In this document: in pieces, positions 45,603 to 52,660 of the stretch
Layout of the letters: each line of letters begins with the position of its first letter
How positions within the stretch are numbered: position 1 is the first letter of the stretch
NCBI RefSeq assembly: GCF_009363535.1
Contig: NZ_CP045369.1
Span: 880,501-944,500, forward strand
Source: Microbulbifer sp. THAF38
GTDB taxonomy: Bacteria > Pseudomonadota > Gammaproteobacteria > Pseudomonadales > Cellvibrionaceae
DNA length: 64,000 nucleotides
Direction of reading: 5' to 3'
The notes under the pieces: model-generated
What the model was told of the DNA's origin: nothing
The model's database searches: none
What the model saw: only the letters and a program-made list of their open reading frames with translations
Made by a program: the position numbers and the translations under genes

Positions 45603-46064
45603 ATGAACAACATATACGAAGCCCCCAAGAGTGACATACTCGAAGACAGTTCGCTAAGTAAGCATTCAAAGTCCGTAGTATGGATTCTCGTATGTTTTTG
45701 CGTTTACGAGTTTTGTGCGTGGTTTTTAGTGCCTTTTTTAAACGGTGCAGTTGCCAACGCATTGGTTTTCACGGGAATAGACTACTGGTCGTTGCGCTTG
45801 GTATTTGACCTGGTTCATTCACTAATTTTGTTTGTATTGTGCGTTATCGTCTTTTCTAAGCTGTCACGTCGAAGGCCTGTTGTGTTGGCGACCACCACTG
45901 CACTTATTGGGTTTGGTGTCTTTATTACGGAGCTTGGTGGTTTTGATTGTTTAGGAAACTGCGGACTGCCACTGTGGTATGACATGGCTGGGTTCGTTAA
46001 GTACCCAGTATTCGCTGCCGTCGCACTTCTGATTTCAAAGCCATTTAACAAAGCAAGTCACTAA
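45603..46064 (+). CDS. Cassette-encoded four-helix membrane protein
   Basis: 153 residues from ATG 45603 (MNNIYEAPKSDILED); an ATG three codons upstream is also possible. Four hydrophobic segments: about 26-48 (VVWILVCFCVYEFCAWFLV), 65-88, 98-116 (TTALIGFGVFITELGGF) and 132-148. The short N-terminal YEAPKSD motif resembles N/Y-x-AP-x motifs seen in many small bacterial membrane proteins of unknown role. No clear ribosome-binding site, as is common for gene cassettes. Lies 7 bp after attC-like site 1. Confidence 0.75.
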   Translation: MNNIYEAPKSDILEDSSLSKHSKSVVWILVCFCVYEFCAWFLVPFLNGAVANALVFTGIDYWSLRLVFDLVHSLILFVLCVIVFSKLSRRRPVVLATTTALIGFGVFITELGGFDCLGNCGLPLWYDMAGFVKYPVFAAVALLISKPFNKASH

Positions 46065-46142
46065 CTCGTCGCTGCGCTGCTCGAGGGCAAAGGCCACAAC
46101 GCGGCGAGCCGCTGGCCTTTGCCGGTGCTTGCGGCGTTATCA
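46060..46142 (+). repeat. attC-like site 2
   Basis: Begins CACTAAC over the preceding stop codon and ends GTTATCA. A perfect 11-bp inner stem (GGCAAAGGCCA 46086-46096, TGGCCTTTGCC 46113-46123) and a weaker outer GTCGC/GCGGC pairing give the expected long imperfect palindrome. The 5' core departs from consensus at two positions. Confidence 0.5.
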
Positions 46143-46158
46143 GTCCGATTGGGTCCGT

Positions 46159-46656
46159 ATGAAAATAGAACTTGAAGAATACAATCCAGAATGGGAGAGC
46201 TCATTTGAGAAAGAAAAGGTATTTCTCAAGGATAAACTTGGCGGGTGGCTATTTGGATCAATTGAGCACGTTGGAAGCACGTCTGTAGCGGGTATGTTGG
46301 CTAAGCCAATAGTAGATATCATGTTTGGAGTTAAAGATCTTGAAAGTACTAAAGGAGCCATTCAAGTTCTTTCAGATAATGGCTATTGCTATTATCCGTA
46401 TAAAGCTGAAGTCATGCACTGGTTTTGCAAGCCTACTCCAGATCATCGGACACATCATTTACACTTGATTCCCTACAAAAGTGAGCTTTGGATACAGCGC
46501 ATAAAGTTTAGAAATATACTGAGAAACGACAAAAATATAGCAAAAGAGTATAGCCTTCTAAAGCAAGTGCTTGCCAAAGAATTGGCATATGACAGAGAGT
46601 CATATACCGAAGGTAAGTGGCCCTTTATAAAACGTGTGCTATCGACCCACTACTAA
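46159..46656 (+). CDS. GrpB family protein
   Basis: 165 residues from ATG 46159. The GrpB (UPF0157) nucleotidyltransferase-like fold is recognised from IEHVGSTSVAGMLAKPIVDIM (the H-x-G-S-T-S-V and K-P-I-x-D-I motif) and DHRTHHLHLIPY. The family is widespread, often carried on mobile elements, and some members are fused to dephospho-CoA kinase; its activity is unclear. The frame is intact. It lies just after attC-like site 2. Confidence 0.88.
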   Translation: MKIELEEYNPEWESSFEKEKVFLKDKLGGWLFGSIEHVGSTSVAGMLAKPIVDIMFGVKDLESTKGAIQVLSDNGYCYYPYKAEVMHWFCKPTPDHRTHHLHLIPYKSELWIQRIKFRNILRNDKNIAKEYSLLKQVLAKELAYDRESYTEGKWPFIKRVLSTHY

Positions 46657-46688
46657 CCAGGAGTTGCACCGGACCGTCAATGTTATGC
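46651..46688 (+). repeat. Short attC-like site 3
   Basis: TACTAAC overlaps the stop of the GrpB gene and GTTATGC ends the site 38 bp later, with a small TTG/CAA and CGG/CCG hairpin between. It is shorter than normal sites, so it is either truncated or chance. Confidence 0.3.
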
Positions 46689-46769
46689 ATATTTGTGTTG
46701 GTTACTTCGCTATTGTTTTTACACAGGGAAGCACAGCTTTATTCGAAGGTGCGCTGGGCTTTACACATT

Positions 46770-47123
46770 ATGAACAAAGCAATTTTATCCACAGTAACTT
46801 TTGCCATATACAGCGTAAATAATTTAGTATTCGCTTGCACCAAGGAAAGCCCATCTATAGAAGACCTGTCTTCCAAGGAAGGTTTGTAAATTGTTGGGCC
46901 GTTACTAGTTTCTGAAATTTTGAGACGCATATAGAAAAGGCGTAAAGAATTGGGGTTAAATCCCATATTAGAATCCAAATTTATTTCAGGCACCAAGAAA
47001 AAGAAAAAATTTGGTGATAATATCTATTTCTTTAAAGAGTCACTCCGTGGTTATAATATGGCTGGTTCTACCTTAGAGAGAAGTGGTTGTGCCATTGAAT
47101 TTTTGCCAAGCTCGGTGAGCTAG
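46770..47123 (+). pseudogene. Broken cassette gene for a secreted protein
   Basis: From ATG 46770 the frame encodes a signal peptide ending in a possible lipobox (VNNLVFAC, then TKESPSIEDLSSKEGL) and hits TAA at 46887-46889. The same frame then stays open except for TAG at 46932-46934 and runs on sensibly (GLNPILESKFISGTKKKKKF, SLRGYNMAGSTLERSG) to TAG at 47121. An attC-like core follows directly, where a cassette gene should end. Two nonsense mutations in an otherwise continuous 117-codon gene is the simplest reading. No family recognised. Confidence 0.55.
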
Positions 47124-47127
47124 AGAA

Positions 47128-47201
47128 GTTTAACAAGTACATGCGGGCCTTTGGCTTTTCGCGGGATGGCTTATGCTACGCTTAAGCCGCCCCTGTTGTA
47201 G
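47128..47201 (+). repeat. attC-like site 4
   Basis: Starts with a perfect RYYYAAC core (GTTTAAC 47128-47134) 4 bp after the broken gene; a degenerate GTTGTAG (47195-47201) could be its other end. Inner pairing is weak. Confidence 0.35.
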
Positions 47202-47228
47202 TCATTATGTATACCCAAGGAGGGTAAG

Positions 47229-47507
47229 TTGCGTAATTTTATTTACATATTCCTAGCTTCGATCAATGTTATTAGCTGCGTTACGGTTCCTGCACCCTCA
47301 GATAAACAGACCGCACGTTGTGAAATTTCAACAAACCGCCTAACCCTCAAAGTTGTTGACCTTGCTGAGGCTACCGACAGCTACTACTCCCTTGAGGGGC
47401 TCATAGCTTCACCAATATTGGTTCCTACAACAGCAATTTTGTCTGGTGCATATGTACTAGCACATAATACTTACCGCTTGGGCGAGGAGAAGATTGTCTG
47501 TGGATAA
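47229..47507 (+). CDS. Small lipoprotein, cassette-encoded
   Basis: 92 residues. Start TTG at 47229 with a strong AAGGAGGG at 47217-47224. The N-terminus RNFIYIFLASINVISC ends in a lipobox-like VISC, so it should be lipidated and exported. The mature part contains one further pair of cysteines (TARCEIS and the C-terminal KIVCG) and a hydrophobic stretch ILVPTTAILSGAYVLA. No family is recognised. It occupies its own cassette between attC-like sites 4 and 5. Confidence 0.72.
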   Translation: MRNFIYIFLASINVISCVTVPAPSDKQTARCEISTNRLTLKVVDLAEATDSYYSLEGLIASPILVPTTAILSGAYVLAHNTYRLGEEKIVCG

Positions 47508-47585
47508 ACATAACAAGTAGCTTAAATTCGTTCCGGCCACAAAAAATGTGGCCTCTACCGGACTTGCTAACGCCCGCCGTTTAGC
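47508..47585 (+). repeat. attC-like site 5
   Basis: Starts ACATAAC over the stop region and ends GTTTAGC. A perfect 7-bp central hairpin (GGCCACA 47535-47541, TGTGGCC 47547-47553) is flanked by CCGG/CCGG and AAGT/ACTT. The cores depart slightly from consensus. Confidence 0.45.
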
Positions 47586-47620
47586 GAGACGTAATGCTTC
47601 TAATTAGGGTGTGGGTATAA

Positions 47621-48181
47621 ATGTACGTCAAAAGAATAGTAAGGTCTCTATTTAATATTATTACGTGGGCCTGGTTTTTAATTCATGGTACGTTTTCCGC
47701 CCACGCCTTTGTTTTCTCACAGAATGTTAGAGATAGGGTTTATGTAATTGAAGCCCCTTTGGTGTATAAAGTACTTAATCCAGTCGCAGGAGATTCGCTA
47801 GGATTTACACTCCCTTTCGTTGGCGTTGCGTATATAAATAAGCAAGCTGTTCAGGATGCCGATACTCCATTACCTGGCGTTATCTCGCATGAAGCAAAAC
47901 ATATTGAGCAATTCTGGCAGTTAGGAATTCATCATTTCGGAATAGAGAAGTGGAAGCTCGAAGGTATGGCTGAATATGTCCGCGGAGATTCAACTATTAG
48001 TCTTTGCGCCTCTGGGGTAGAGGGGCTCCATGATCGTATAAAGTATCGAGATTATCATATTGCCGTAAAATACCTAATTGAGGTTGAGGGTCTAAGTGAA
48101 GATCAAATATACAACTACTCCGATTATCCTTTAGGGGTGGCATCGGATTGGATTAATGCTGAAATTTGCAAAAAAGCATAA
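47621..48181 (+). CDS. Membrane-anchored HExxH metallopeptidase-like protein, cassette-encoded
   Basis: 186 residues. An N-terminal hydrophobic segment (about 9-29, SLFNIITWAWFLIHGTF) is a signal or anchor. The zinc motif HEAKH lies in GVISHEAKHIEQFWQLGI, and a downstream glutamate in KLEGMAEYVRGD is placed like the third ligand of gluzincins. Two further histidines (GIHHFG) lie between. No family name can be given. Target unknown; a periplasmic or surface protease is possible. The end overlaps an attC-like GCATAAC core. Confidence 0.7.
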   Translation: MYVKRIVRSLFNIITWAWFLIHGTFSAHAFVFSQNVRDRVYVIEAPLVYKVLNPVAGDSLGFTLPFVGVAYINKQAVQDADTPLPGVISHEAKHIEQFWQLGIHHFGIEKWKLEGMAEYVRGDSTISLCASGVEGLHDRIKYRDYHIAVKYLIEVEGLSEDQIYNYSDYPLGVASDWINAEICKKA

Positions 48182-48209
48182 CAAGTGGCTATGGTCCCTT
48201 GTTAAGTAT
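48176..48209 (+). repeat. 5' half of an attC-like site
   Basis: GCATAACAAGTGGC at the stop of the HExxH gene has the start of an attC-like site, but the other half is missing; an IS110-type transposase relic follows. A GTTAGCG at 49326-49332 may be the displaced 3' half. Confidence 0.35.
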
Positions 48210-49149
48210 TTAAGACATTTTCTCATTCCAGTAATTGTTGTTTTTTACCATCGTATTGAGGCTGGTAAGTTGCTTCCTCATACATGTGATAAGGGCTACT
48301 TTTTTTGGTTTACCAGCAGCGACCAGGCGCTCATACATTGGCTTTAATTTAGGGTGGCATTTTATTGCTGACACCATAGAAACAAACAAAACCGTGCGTA
48401 CACGATGTCGCCCACCTCGAATATAACGTTTACCCTGGAAGCTACCGCTATCACGATTCACGGGGCGATACCCACAATTGCCGAAATCTCTTTGCGGTTC
48501 AAATTGCCCAGCTCAGGAAGTTCGCTCATTAGCGTGTAAGCCAGTACATTGCCGACTCCTTTAGCGCTTAATAAGAGATCGCGTTTTTGTCGCCACTCGG
48601 CAACACTGTTAACAAGTTTATCAAGTTGCTTATCGATCCCTTCTAGCTCTTTCTTGATGGCTTTTAAGATAGCCTGAATGGGCTTATGAACAGACTTAGG
48701 CATTCTCTTGAGACGATTCTTTTGCATTGTGCTCATTTCTAAGCACTGGTTCCTGACCGTCAGCAAATCACTGATATTTCTGAGTTTTTCTGGTTTGATT
48801 GATGACAAACTTGGCTTCATAGCTTCACCAAAATGTGCGATATCAATTGCATCTAGCTTATCTGTTTTGGCGAGCCGCCTCGCTGACTTTGCAAAGTTTC
48901 TTACTTGCGAAGGATTGCAAACAACTATCGGCAGCCCCGCTTTATGAGCAGCACAGACGAATTCTAATTCTAGTCTTCCTGTGGACTCGATTAATACTCT
49001 TTGAGGTTTAAGCGGTTGTAGTTGTTTGATGGTGTCTTTAACACCTTCTTTGTTATTGGTAACACTAAAGAACTGGCCAGTAGGTCTCACATAAATATCG
49101 AGTTGTTTCTGCTGGTATCGATACTGACATTGATCTCTTGAGGTTCCAT
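48210..49149 (-). pseudogene. IS110-family transposase with two frameshifts
   Basis: Reading from ATG 49149, the first segment is MEPQEINVSIDTS. A one-base frameshift near 49115 joins it to QLDIYVRPTGQFFSVTNN (frame 48458-49090), which contains LIESTGRLE, ARRLAKTDKLDAIDIAHF and LLSAKGVGNVLAYTLMSELP. A second frameshift near 48462 splits the conserved IVGIAP-NRDSGSFQGKR; the rest (GRHRVRTVLFVSM, KPKKVALITCMRKQL) lies in frame 48210-48461. The order is the usual DEDD N-terminal domain, coiled coil and Tnp20 C-terminal domain of IS110/IS1111 transposases. It is inactive. Element ends were not fixed. Confidence 0.85.
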
Positions 49150-49368
49150 AAGATAAGCTATCTCCGCCTTGCTATTCGGGCTCGAGGCCCACATGACTAT
49201 TCGAGTTATGCCTAGTGAGTGTCTGTCACGTTCATACTTGTTATCGGTCTTTATGAACCGGCTTAGCAGCGAACTGAGACAAACAAGGCCTTCGGTGGCC
49301 GCCGAAGGTGGGTCTCAATTTACCCGTTAGCGAAAAGGATTTTCAACATCAGAATCAGACAAGAACAA

Positions 49369-49478
49369 CCATACAAGGCGTTGCAGCAGGAGGTCCAAAG
49401 CTGTGCGCTTTTTGTGGTCGTTGCGCTTATACCACAAAGTCCACCCAACTTTGGCCGCGGCTGAACGCGGCGTTATGG
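49369..49478 (+). repeat. attC-like site 7, strongly paired
   Basis: 110 bp from CCATACA to GTTATGG. Nested pairings: GCGTTGCAGC (49378-49387) with GCTGAACGC (49460-49468), leaving one extra G as in attC extrahelical bases; CCAAAG (49395-49400) with CTTTGG (49449-49454); TTTGTGGT (49411-49418) with ACCACAAA (49431-49438). It sits 12 bp before the next cassette gene. Confidence 0.62.
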
Positions 49479-49490
49479 CAGGAGACAAGA

Positions 49491-49865
49491 ATGAAGATAT
49501 TTATAATAATTTTTGCAGCGCTTGTAACTGCATGTAGCGGAATTACATTCAATACAAACTTGAGATCGTATGCAAAAGATAGGGTGATAACCACTGCGGT
49601 AAAAGAGTACTCGCCCATTGAAATTTCTAAGTATGATGCTGTGATATTAGGTTTTGTTGACACTTCATATTGCCAAGAGCGCATAGATGAACCAAAGCCG
49701 AACAAGCGTGCTTTGGTAAACGATCTAAAAGTAAGAGCTCATAGCTTAGGAGGTAATGGCGTCGTTGTAGAGGCTTGTGGTAAAGCCTCAAGTGGAATAT
49801 GCAATCAGTACATGGAGTGTCGAGGTGTTGCATACTTTGTACCTGAGCGACAGAGCAGACCATAA
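49491..49865 (+). CDS. Lipoprotein, cassette-encoded
   Basis: 124 residues from ATG 49491, which has a clean AGGAGA site; a longer upstream frame runs through the attC-like site and is not credible. Signal peptide KIFIIIFAALVTAC with lipobox VTAC. The mature part has segments ISKYDAVILGFVDTSYCQER, DLKVRAHSLGGNGVVVEACG and a CNQYMEC near the end. The layout, with a GGNGVVV turn and C-terminal cysteines, resembles small surface-exposed lipoproteins of the RcsF-like kind, but this is not certain. Confidence 0.7.
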   Translation: MKIFIIIFAALVTACSGITFNTNLRSYAKDRVITTAVKEYSPIEISKYDAVILGFVDTSYCQERIDEPKPNKRALVNDLKVRAHSLGGNGVVVEACGKASSGICNQYMECRGVAYFVPERQSRP

Positions 49866-49870
49866 TAATA

Positions 49871-49967
49871 CGCTACAAGGCGACGGCTTACTTTGTGTGG
49901 TGACTGCATTCCCATTTTCGTGCAATAAAGCGCACATAGCAAGCCGCCCCTGAGCATGGCGTTGTCA
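49871..49967 (+). repeat. attC-like site 8
   Basis: Follows the lipoprotein stop. CGGCTTACT (49884-49892) pairs with AGCAAGCCG (49938-49946) with one wobble; cores CGCTACA and GTTGTCA are partial matches. Confidence 0.45.
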
Positions 49968-50334
49968 GTAAAATTATTAGATATCTCGTCTTACTAATTC
50001 TTTTTTGCAGTGCATCCGTGAATGCCATTAACGTTGAGCAATAGTAAATGACTGTCCTTCATTGGCAAGAGATTACTTAGGTGTTGTTTTTAGTCCTAAA
50101 CCGAGAAAGAAAGGCTGGTACTACGTTGCTAAAGGGAATGCAATGGATATATGCCCAAAGTTAATGAATGGAGTTCGCATAGTTGATTATAAAGAGGGTT
50201 ACTGTAAAAACTATAAGCCAATTCACCTTAAAGAATGTGAGTATTTGAAGATTTTTATTGTCAAAGATTACATCAATAGTAGACTTCATAACAAGTTACG
50301 GCAGGTTGTTCCTGCCCTTCGGGCGAAACCTTGA
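49964..50334 (+). pseudogene. Frameshifted cassette gene for an exported protein
   Basis: One frame encodes a signal-peptide-like IIRYLVLLILFCSASVNAIN and stops at TAG 50042. A second frame, opening at about 50044, reads VNDCPSLARDYLGVVFSPKP, then KKGWYYVAKGNAMDICPKL and KECEYLKIFIVKDY to 50334. A one-base loss or gain near 50040 would join them into one exported protein of about 120 residues with four cysteines. No good start codon remains for either part. The product is unknown. A TCATAAC attC-like core lies at 50286-50292, inside the shifted frame's end, which also suggests the original stop was there. Confidence 0.5.
50286..50316 (+). repeat. attC-like core and hairpin, last of the array
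   Basis: TCATAAC (50286-50292) followed by GGCAGG/CCTGCC hairpin (50300-50305 with 50311-50316). The 3' core was not found. Confidence 0.35.
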
Positions 50335-50340
50335 AACCTT

Positions 50341-50397
50341 CCCCCATGGAGTAGACGCCTACCTTTTGAATATGGTAGGTGTTAATTGTGGAGGGGG
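50341..50397. repeat. Long imperfect inverted repeat
   Basis: CGCCTACC (50356-50363) pairs with GGTAGGTG (50374-50381), and CCCCC (50341-50345) faces GGGGG (50393-50397). It separates the last cassette from the right attachment repeat. It could be a terminator or a small element's end. Confidence 0.4.
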
Positions 50398-50503
50398 TGG
50401 TTAATGCGTCAGTGCGCTATCATCGGGGAGAGAGAGGATTGTGGCTGGAGAACAGCTGTTTTCCTTTAAAATTTAGTAACTTACATTTTTGTGTGCTGAG
50501 GAT

Positions 50504-50514
50504 TGGCAGTGTTG
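50504..50514 (+). repeat. Right attachment repeat, left fragment
   Basis: TGGCAGTGTTG equals bases 43354-43364 of tRNA-Ala. The repeat is interrupted here by the IS3-family element and resumes at 51747. Confidence 0.8.
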
Positions 50515-50544
50515 TGTTGTGGTCAAGTCTAACCGGACACCTCT

Positions 50545-51336
50545 TTAAGCACATTTTTCAAATTCGATAGGGGTTATATACTCCAGTGATGAATGTATCC
50601 TGCGTGAGTTGTAATAAGCAATATAGGCCCTCACATCGGCTATCGCATCTTCCCTTGTCGGATAGATATTTCCCGTCAGCCATTCTCGTTTTAGGCTGCT
50701 AAAAAAGCGTTCAGTCGGTGCATTGTCCCAACAATTTCCCTTGCGGCTCATTGAGCACACCATACCATGCTGTTTCAACTGCGCTTGGTAGGTATGGCTG
50801 GCATACTGACTGCCTCGATCAGAGTGGTGTAGAAGACCCTTTGGCGGTGTACGCAAATTAACAGCCATCATCAATGCACGACTTACCAGGGCCGTTTCCA
50901 TCTGGCGATCTAGATGCCAACCAACAATCCTACGTGAATAGAGATCAATCACTACCGCCAAATACAGCCAGCCCTGTGCAGTCCAGATGTACGTGATATC
51001 AGTAGTCCAAACTTGATTTTTAACACTTGGTGAGAACTCCCTATTCAAAAGGTTTTCCGCGGTAGGTAGTTGGTGTTTGCTGTCTGTCGTCAGTGTAAAT
51101 CGCTTCTTGCGTTTTACTCTCAAACCTAGCTTTTTCATTAGTTTGCGGACACGATAGCGACCAATTTTAAAGCCTTCTTTGCGTAACAGTTTCATTAACC
51201 GACGGCTTCCGAGACTCTGTCGAGATTCAGAAAATAAGGCCTTCAAACGATGGCATAGTTTCCATGTCTGGCTATCTATTGAGCTATTACTACGCTGATA
51301 CCACCCGTAATAGCTACTCTTATTTACCTGCATCAC
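50545..51336 (-). CDS. IS3-family transposase OrfB
   Basis: 263 residues. HTH_21 region near the start, then the rve integrase core with DDE residues in VWTTDITYIWTAQGWLYLAV, HHSDRGSQYAS and NAPTERFFSSLKREW. It catalyses copy-out/paste-in transposition. Its frame is open upstream to the end of OrfA (KYNFIKEQQGSFPVRTLCRV), so the active enzyme is expected as an OrfAB fusion made by -1 frameshifting near GCGAAAG at the end of OrfA. Confidence 0.93.
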   Translation of the reverse strand: MMQVNKSSYYGWYQRSNSSIDSQTWKLCHRLKALFSESRQSLGSRRLMKLLRKEGFKIGRYRVRKLMKKLGLRVKRKKRFTLTTDSKHQLPTAENLLNREFSPSVKNQVWTTDITYIWTAQGWLYLAVVIDLYSRRIVGWHLDRQMETALVSRALMMAVNLRTPPKGLLHHSDRGSQYASHTYQAQLKQHGMVCSMSRKGNCWDNAPTERFFSSLKREWLTGNIYPTREDAIADVRAYIAYYNSRRIHSSLEYITPIEFEKCA

Positions 51337-51392
51337 TCGGCAGAGTGTCCTAACTGGAAAGCTGCCTTGCTGTTCTTTAATAAAGTTGTACT

Positions 51393-51683
51393 TTACTTCA
51401 TTTCTTTCGCAAAGAAAGCGCTGGCCTTTTTTAGGATTTCTTTCTCCATCCGCAACTGCTTGTTTTCGCGTCGTAACCGGTCCAATTCTGCGCGCTCGCC
51501 GACATCCAGCCTTTCTCCGCTCTCTTCCTGCTTCAGCTCTTTTATCCAGCGTCGCAGATTGTTGGCAGTGGTTCCTACAGCCTCTGTGGCTTTAGAAATA
51601 GAATATCCCTGCTCAGAGACCAGGGCTACGGCGTCTTTCTTGAACTCCGGCTTGAATTGCCGGCGTGTACCTTTCGTTGTCAT
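51393..51683 (-). CDS. IS3-family transposase OrfA
   Basis: 96 residues with a helix-turn-helix (FKPEFKKDAVALVSEQGYSI) that binds the element's ends and a leucine-zipper tail (AELDRLRRENKQLRMEKEIL). It lies upstream of OrfB in the -1 phase, the standard IS3 layout. Confidence 0.93.
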   Translation of the reverse strand: MTTKGTRRQFKPEFKKDAVALVSEQGYSISKATEAVGTTANNLRRWIKELKQEESGERLDVGERAELDRLRRENKQLRMEKEILKKASAFFAKEMK

Positions 51684-51746
51684 ACATCACCTCGCTTGGT
51701 GTTTTTACCATCTTAGCGAAGTGTCCGGAAGTATTAGACCACTACA

Positions 51747-51787
51747 TTGAGGTCAGAGGGTTCGATCCCGCTTAGCTCCACCAAATT
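51747..51787 (+). repeat. Right attachment repeat, right fragment
   Basis: Copy of the tRNA-Ala T arm, acceptor 3' strand and CCA; bases 51759-51787 are identical to 43373-43401. The T stem carries an AG-for-C change, and no 5' half is present, so it is not a functional tRNA. Confidence 0.85.
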
Positions 51788-51862
51788 TTCCTTGTCTATC
51801 AAAGGTTGCGAGAAAAAACTCACAGCTTCTTACCAAGTAAATACAAACTCGCAAGAAAGAAA

Positions 51863-51886
51863 AAAGGGCCTTTAGGCCCTTTTTTT
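51863..51886 (+). terminator. Terminator downstream of the right attachment repeat
   Basis: Stem AAAGGGCC (51863-51870) and GGCCCTTT (51875-51882), loop TTTA, then more T. It may have been an ancestral tRNA terminator or belong to the next element. Confidence 0.85.
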
Positions 51887-52096
51887 CGCCTGAATTTTAT
51901 CCTTTCAAAACCCCTATCTCATTTGATTCTTTACTCACGGCGGATGTTGAGTTTGCCATGCTTGACCTATCCATAGAGTTACTCTCTGTACCCTAACCTA
52001 AAAAGAAGAATCAAAAGCAATGGTAATTTCTTAAGCTGAATTCCCAGGCGCGGCTAATGAGTTTGCCAAACTGTTGGTGCGTTTTTAAATTAAAAC

Positions 52097-52660
52097 TTAG
52101 ATGACTGGCGGCGAGACTGCCCGTTGTGCTTCGGATTTATTAATTGTTTTGCGAAGGTGTTCACCTTGCAAGTGTTTCTCAAAGTTCAGCTCGCAAATAT
52201 CAGCGCGGCGCATGGTGGTTAGCATGCTGATACCCATAGCAACCTGTAGCGCTTCATAACCTAATTCCCCTGTCTTTTCATAAATGGTCCAGTAAGCTTC
52301 CAGAGTTAAGCGTTGACGCTTTTTAACGAGCTTTCCTTTTTCCAGCAGGCGGGGGCGATCATCGGCAGTGGCAAACGGGTTGCTTTCGAGTTTGCACAAG
52401 CCTTCAGTCATTAAGAAATTAAAGAATTTATTAAATTCTGCGCGGCGTGCATGCTGCTGATGAAAGGTAAGGGATTCCCGCCACTTGCGCAGATCCGCTA
52501 GCTTTGCTTTGTGCACTGGGATGGATTCAAAGTCCTCGCCAAAGGGCTTTAGGGCGTTACAGTGATTGCGCCAGTAGTTTTCTCTATGGCGTGGGTCCGG
52601 GTAGAGGTTGTCCGGCAATGCTATGTCGCTCACCATACGGGGTTTTTTTGGTCTGGCCAT
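52097..52660 (-). pseudogene. Truncated phage-type tyrosine integrase
   Basis: 187 residues. The N-terminus (MARPKKPRMVSDIALPDNLY, then PDPRHRENYWRN) is the arm-type DNA-binding start of lambda-like integrases. The core-binding region follows, then the first catalytic block with its arginine in MGISMLTTMRRADICELNF. The frame ends soon after (KTINKSEAQRA). The H-x-x-R and Tyr blocks are absent, so it cannot recombine. It lies 310 bp outside the right attachment repeat and points toward it. This suggests it belonged to a second element that had used the same tRNA site, or that the island was rearranged. Confidence 0.85.

Larger units (their letters stand above)
50515..51746 (-). mobile_element. 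IS3-family insertion sequence, apparently intact
   Basis: 1232 bp. The ends begin TGTTGTGGTCAAGTCTAACC on the left and TGTAGTGGTCTAATACTTCC on the right (read inward), both followed by GGACAC: imperfect terminal inverted repeats. A 3-bp direct repeat TTG (50512-50514 and 51747-51749) flanks it. Removing the element and one TTG restores an uninterrupted copy of the tRNA-Ala 3' half. Both transposase frames are open. Confidence 0.88.

Noticed and set aside
49308..49490. 61-residue N-terminal extension of the 49.5-kb lipoprotein
   Set aside because: It would translate through attC-like site 7 and displace the lipobox signal peptide, which has its own AGGAGA site.
51747..51783. A second tRNA-Ala gene
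   Set aside because: Only the 3' half is present and the T stem is altered; it is an attachment-site copy.
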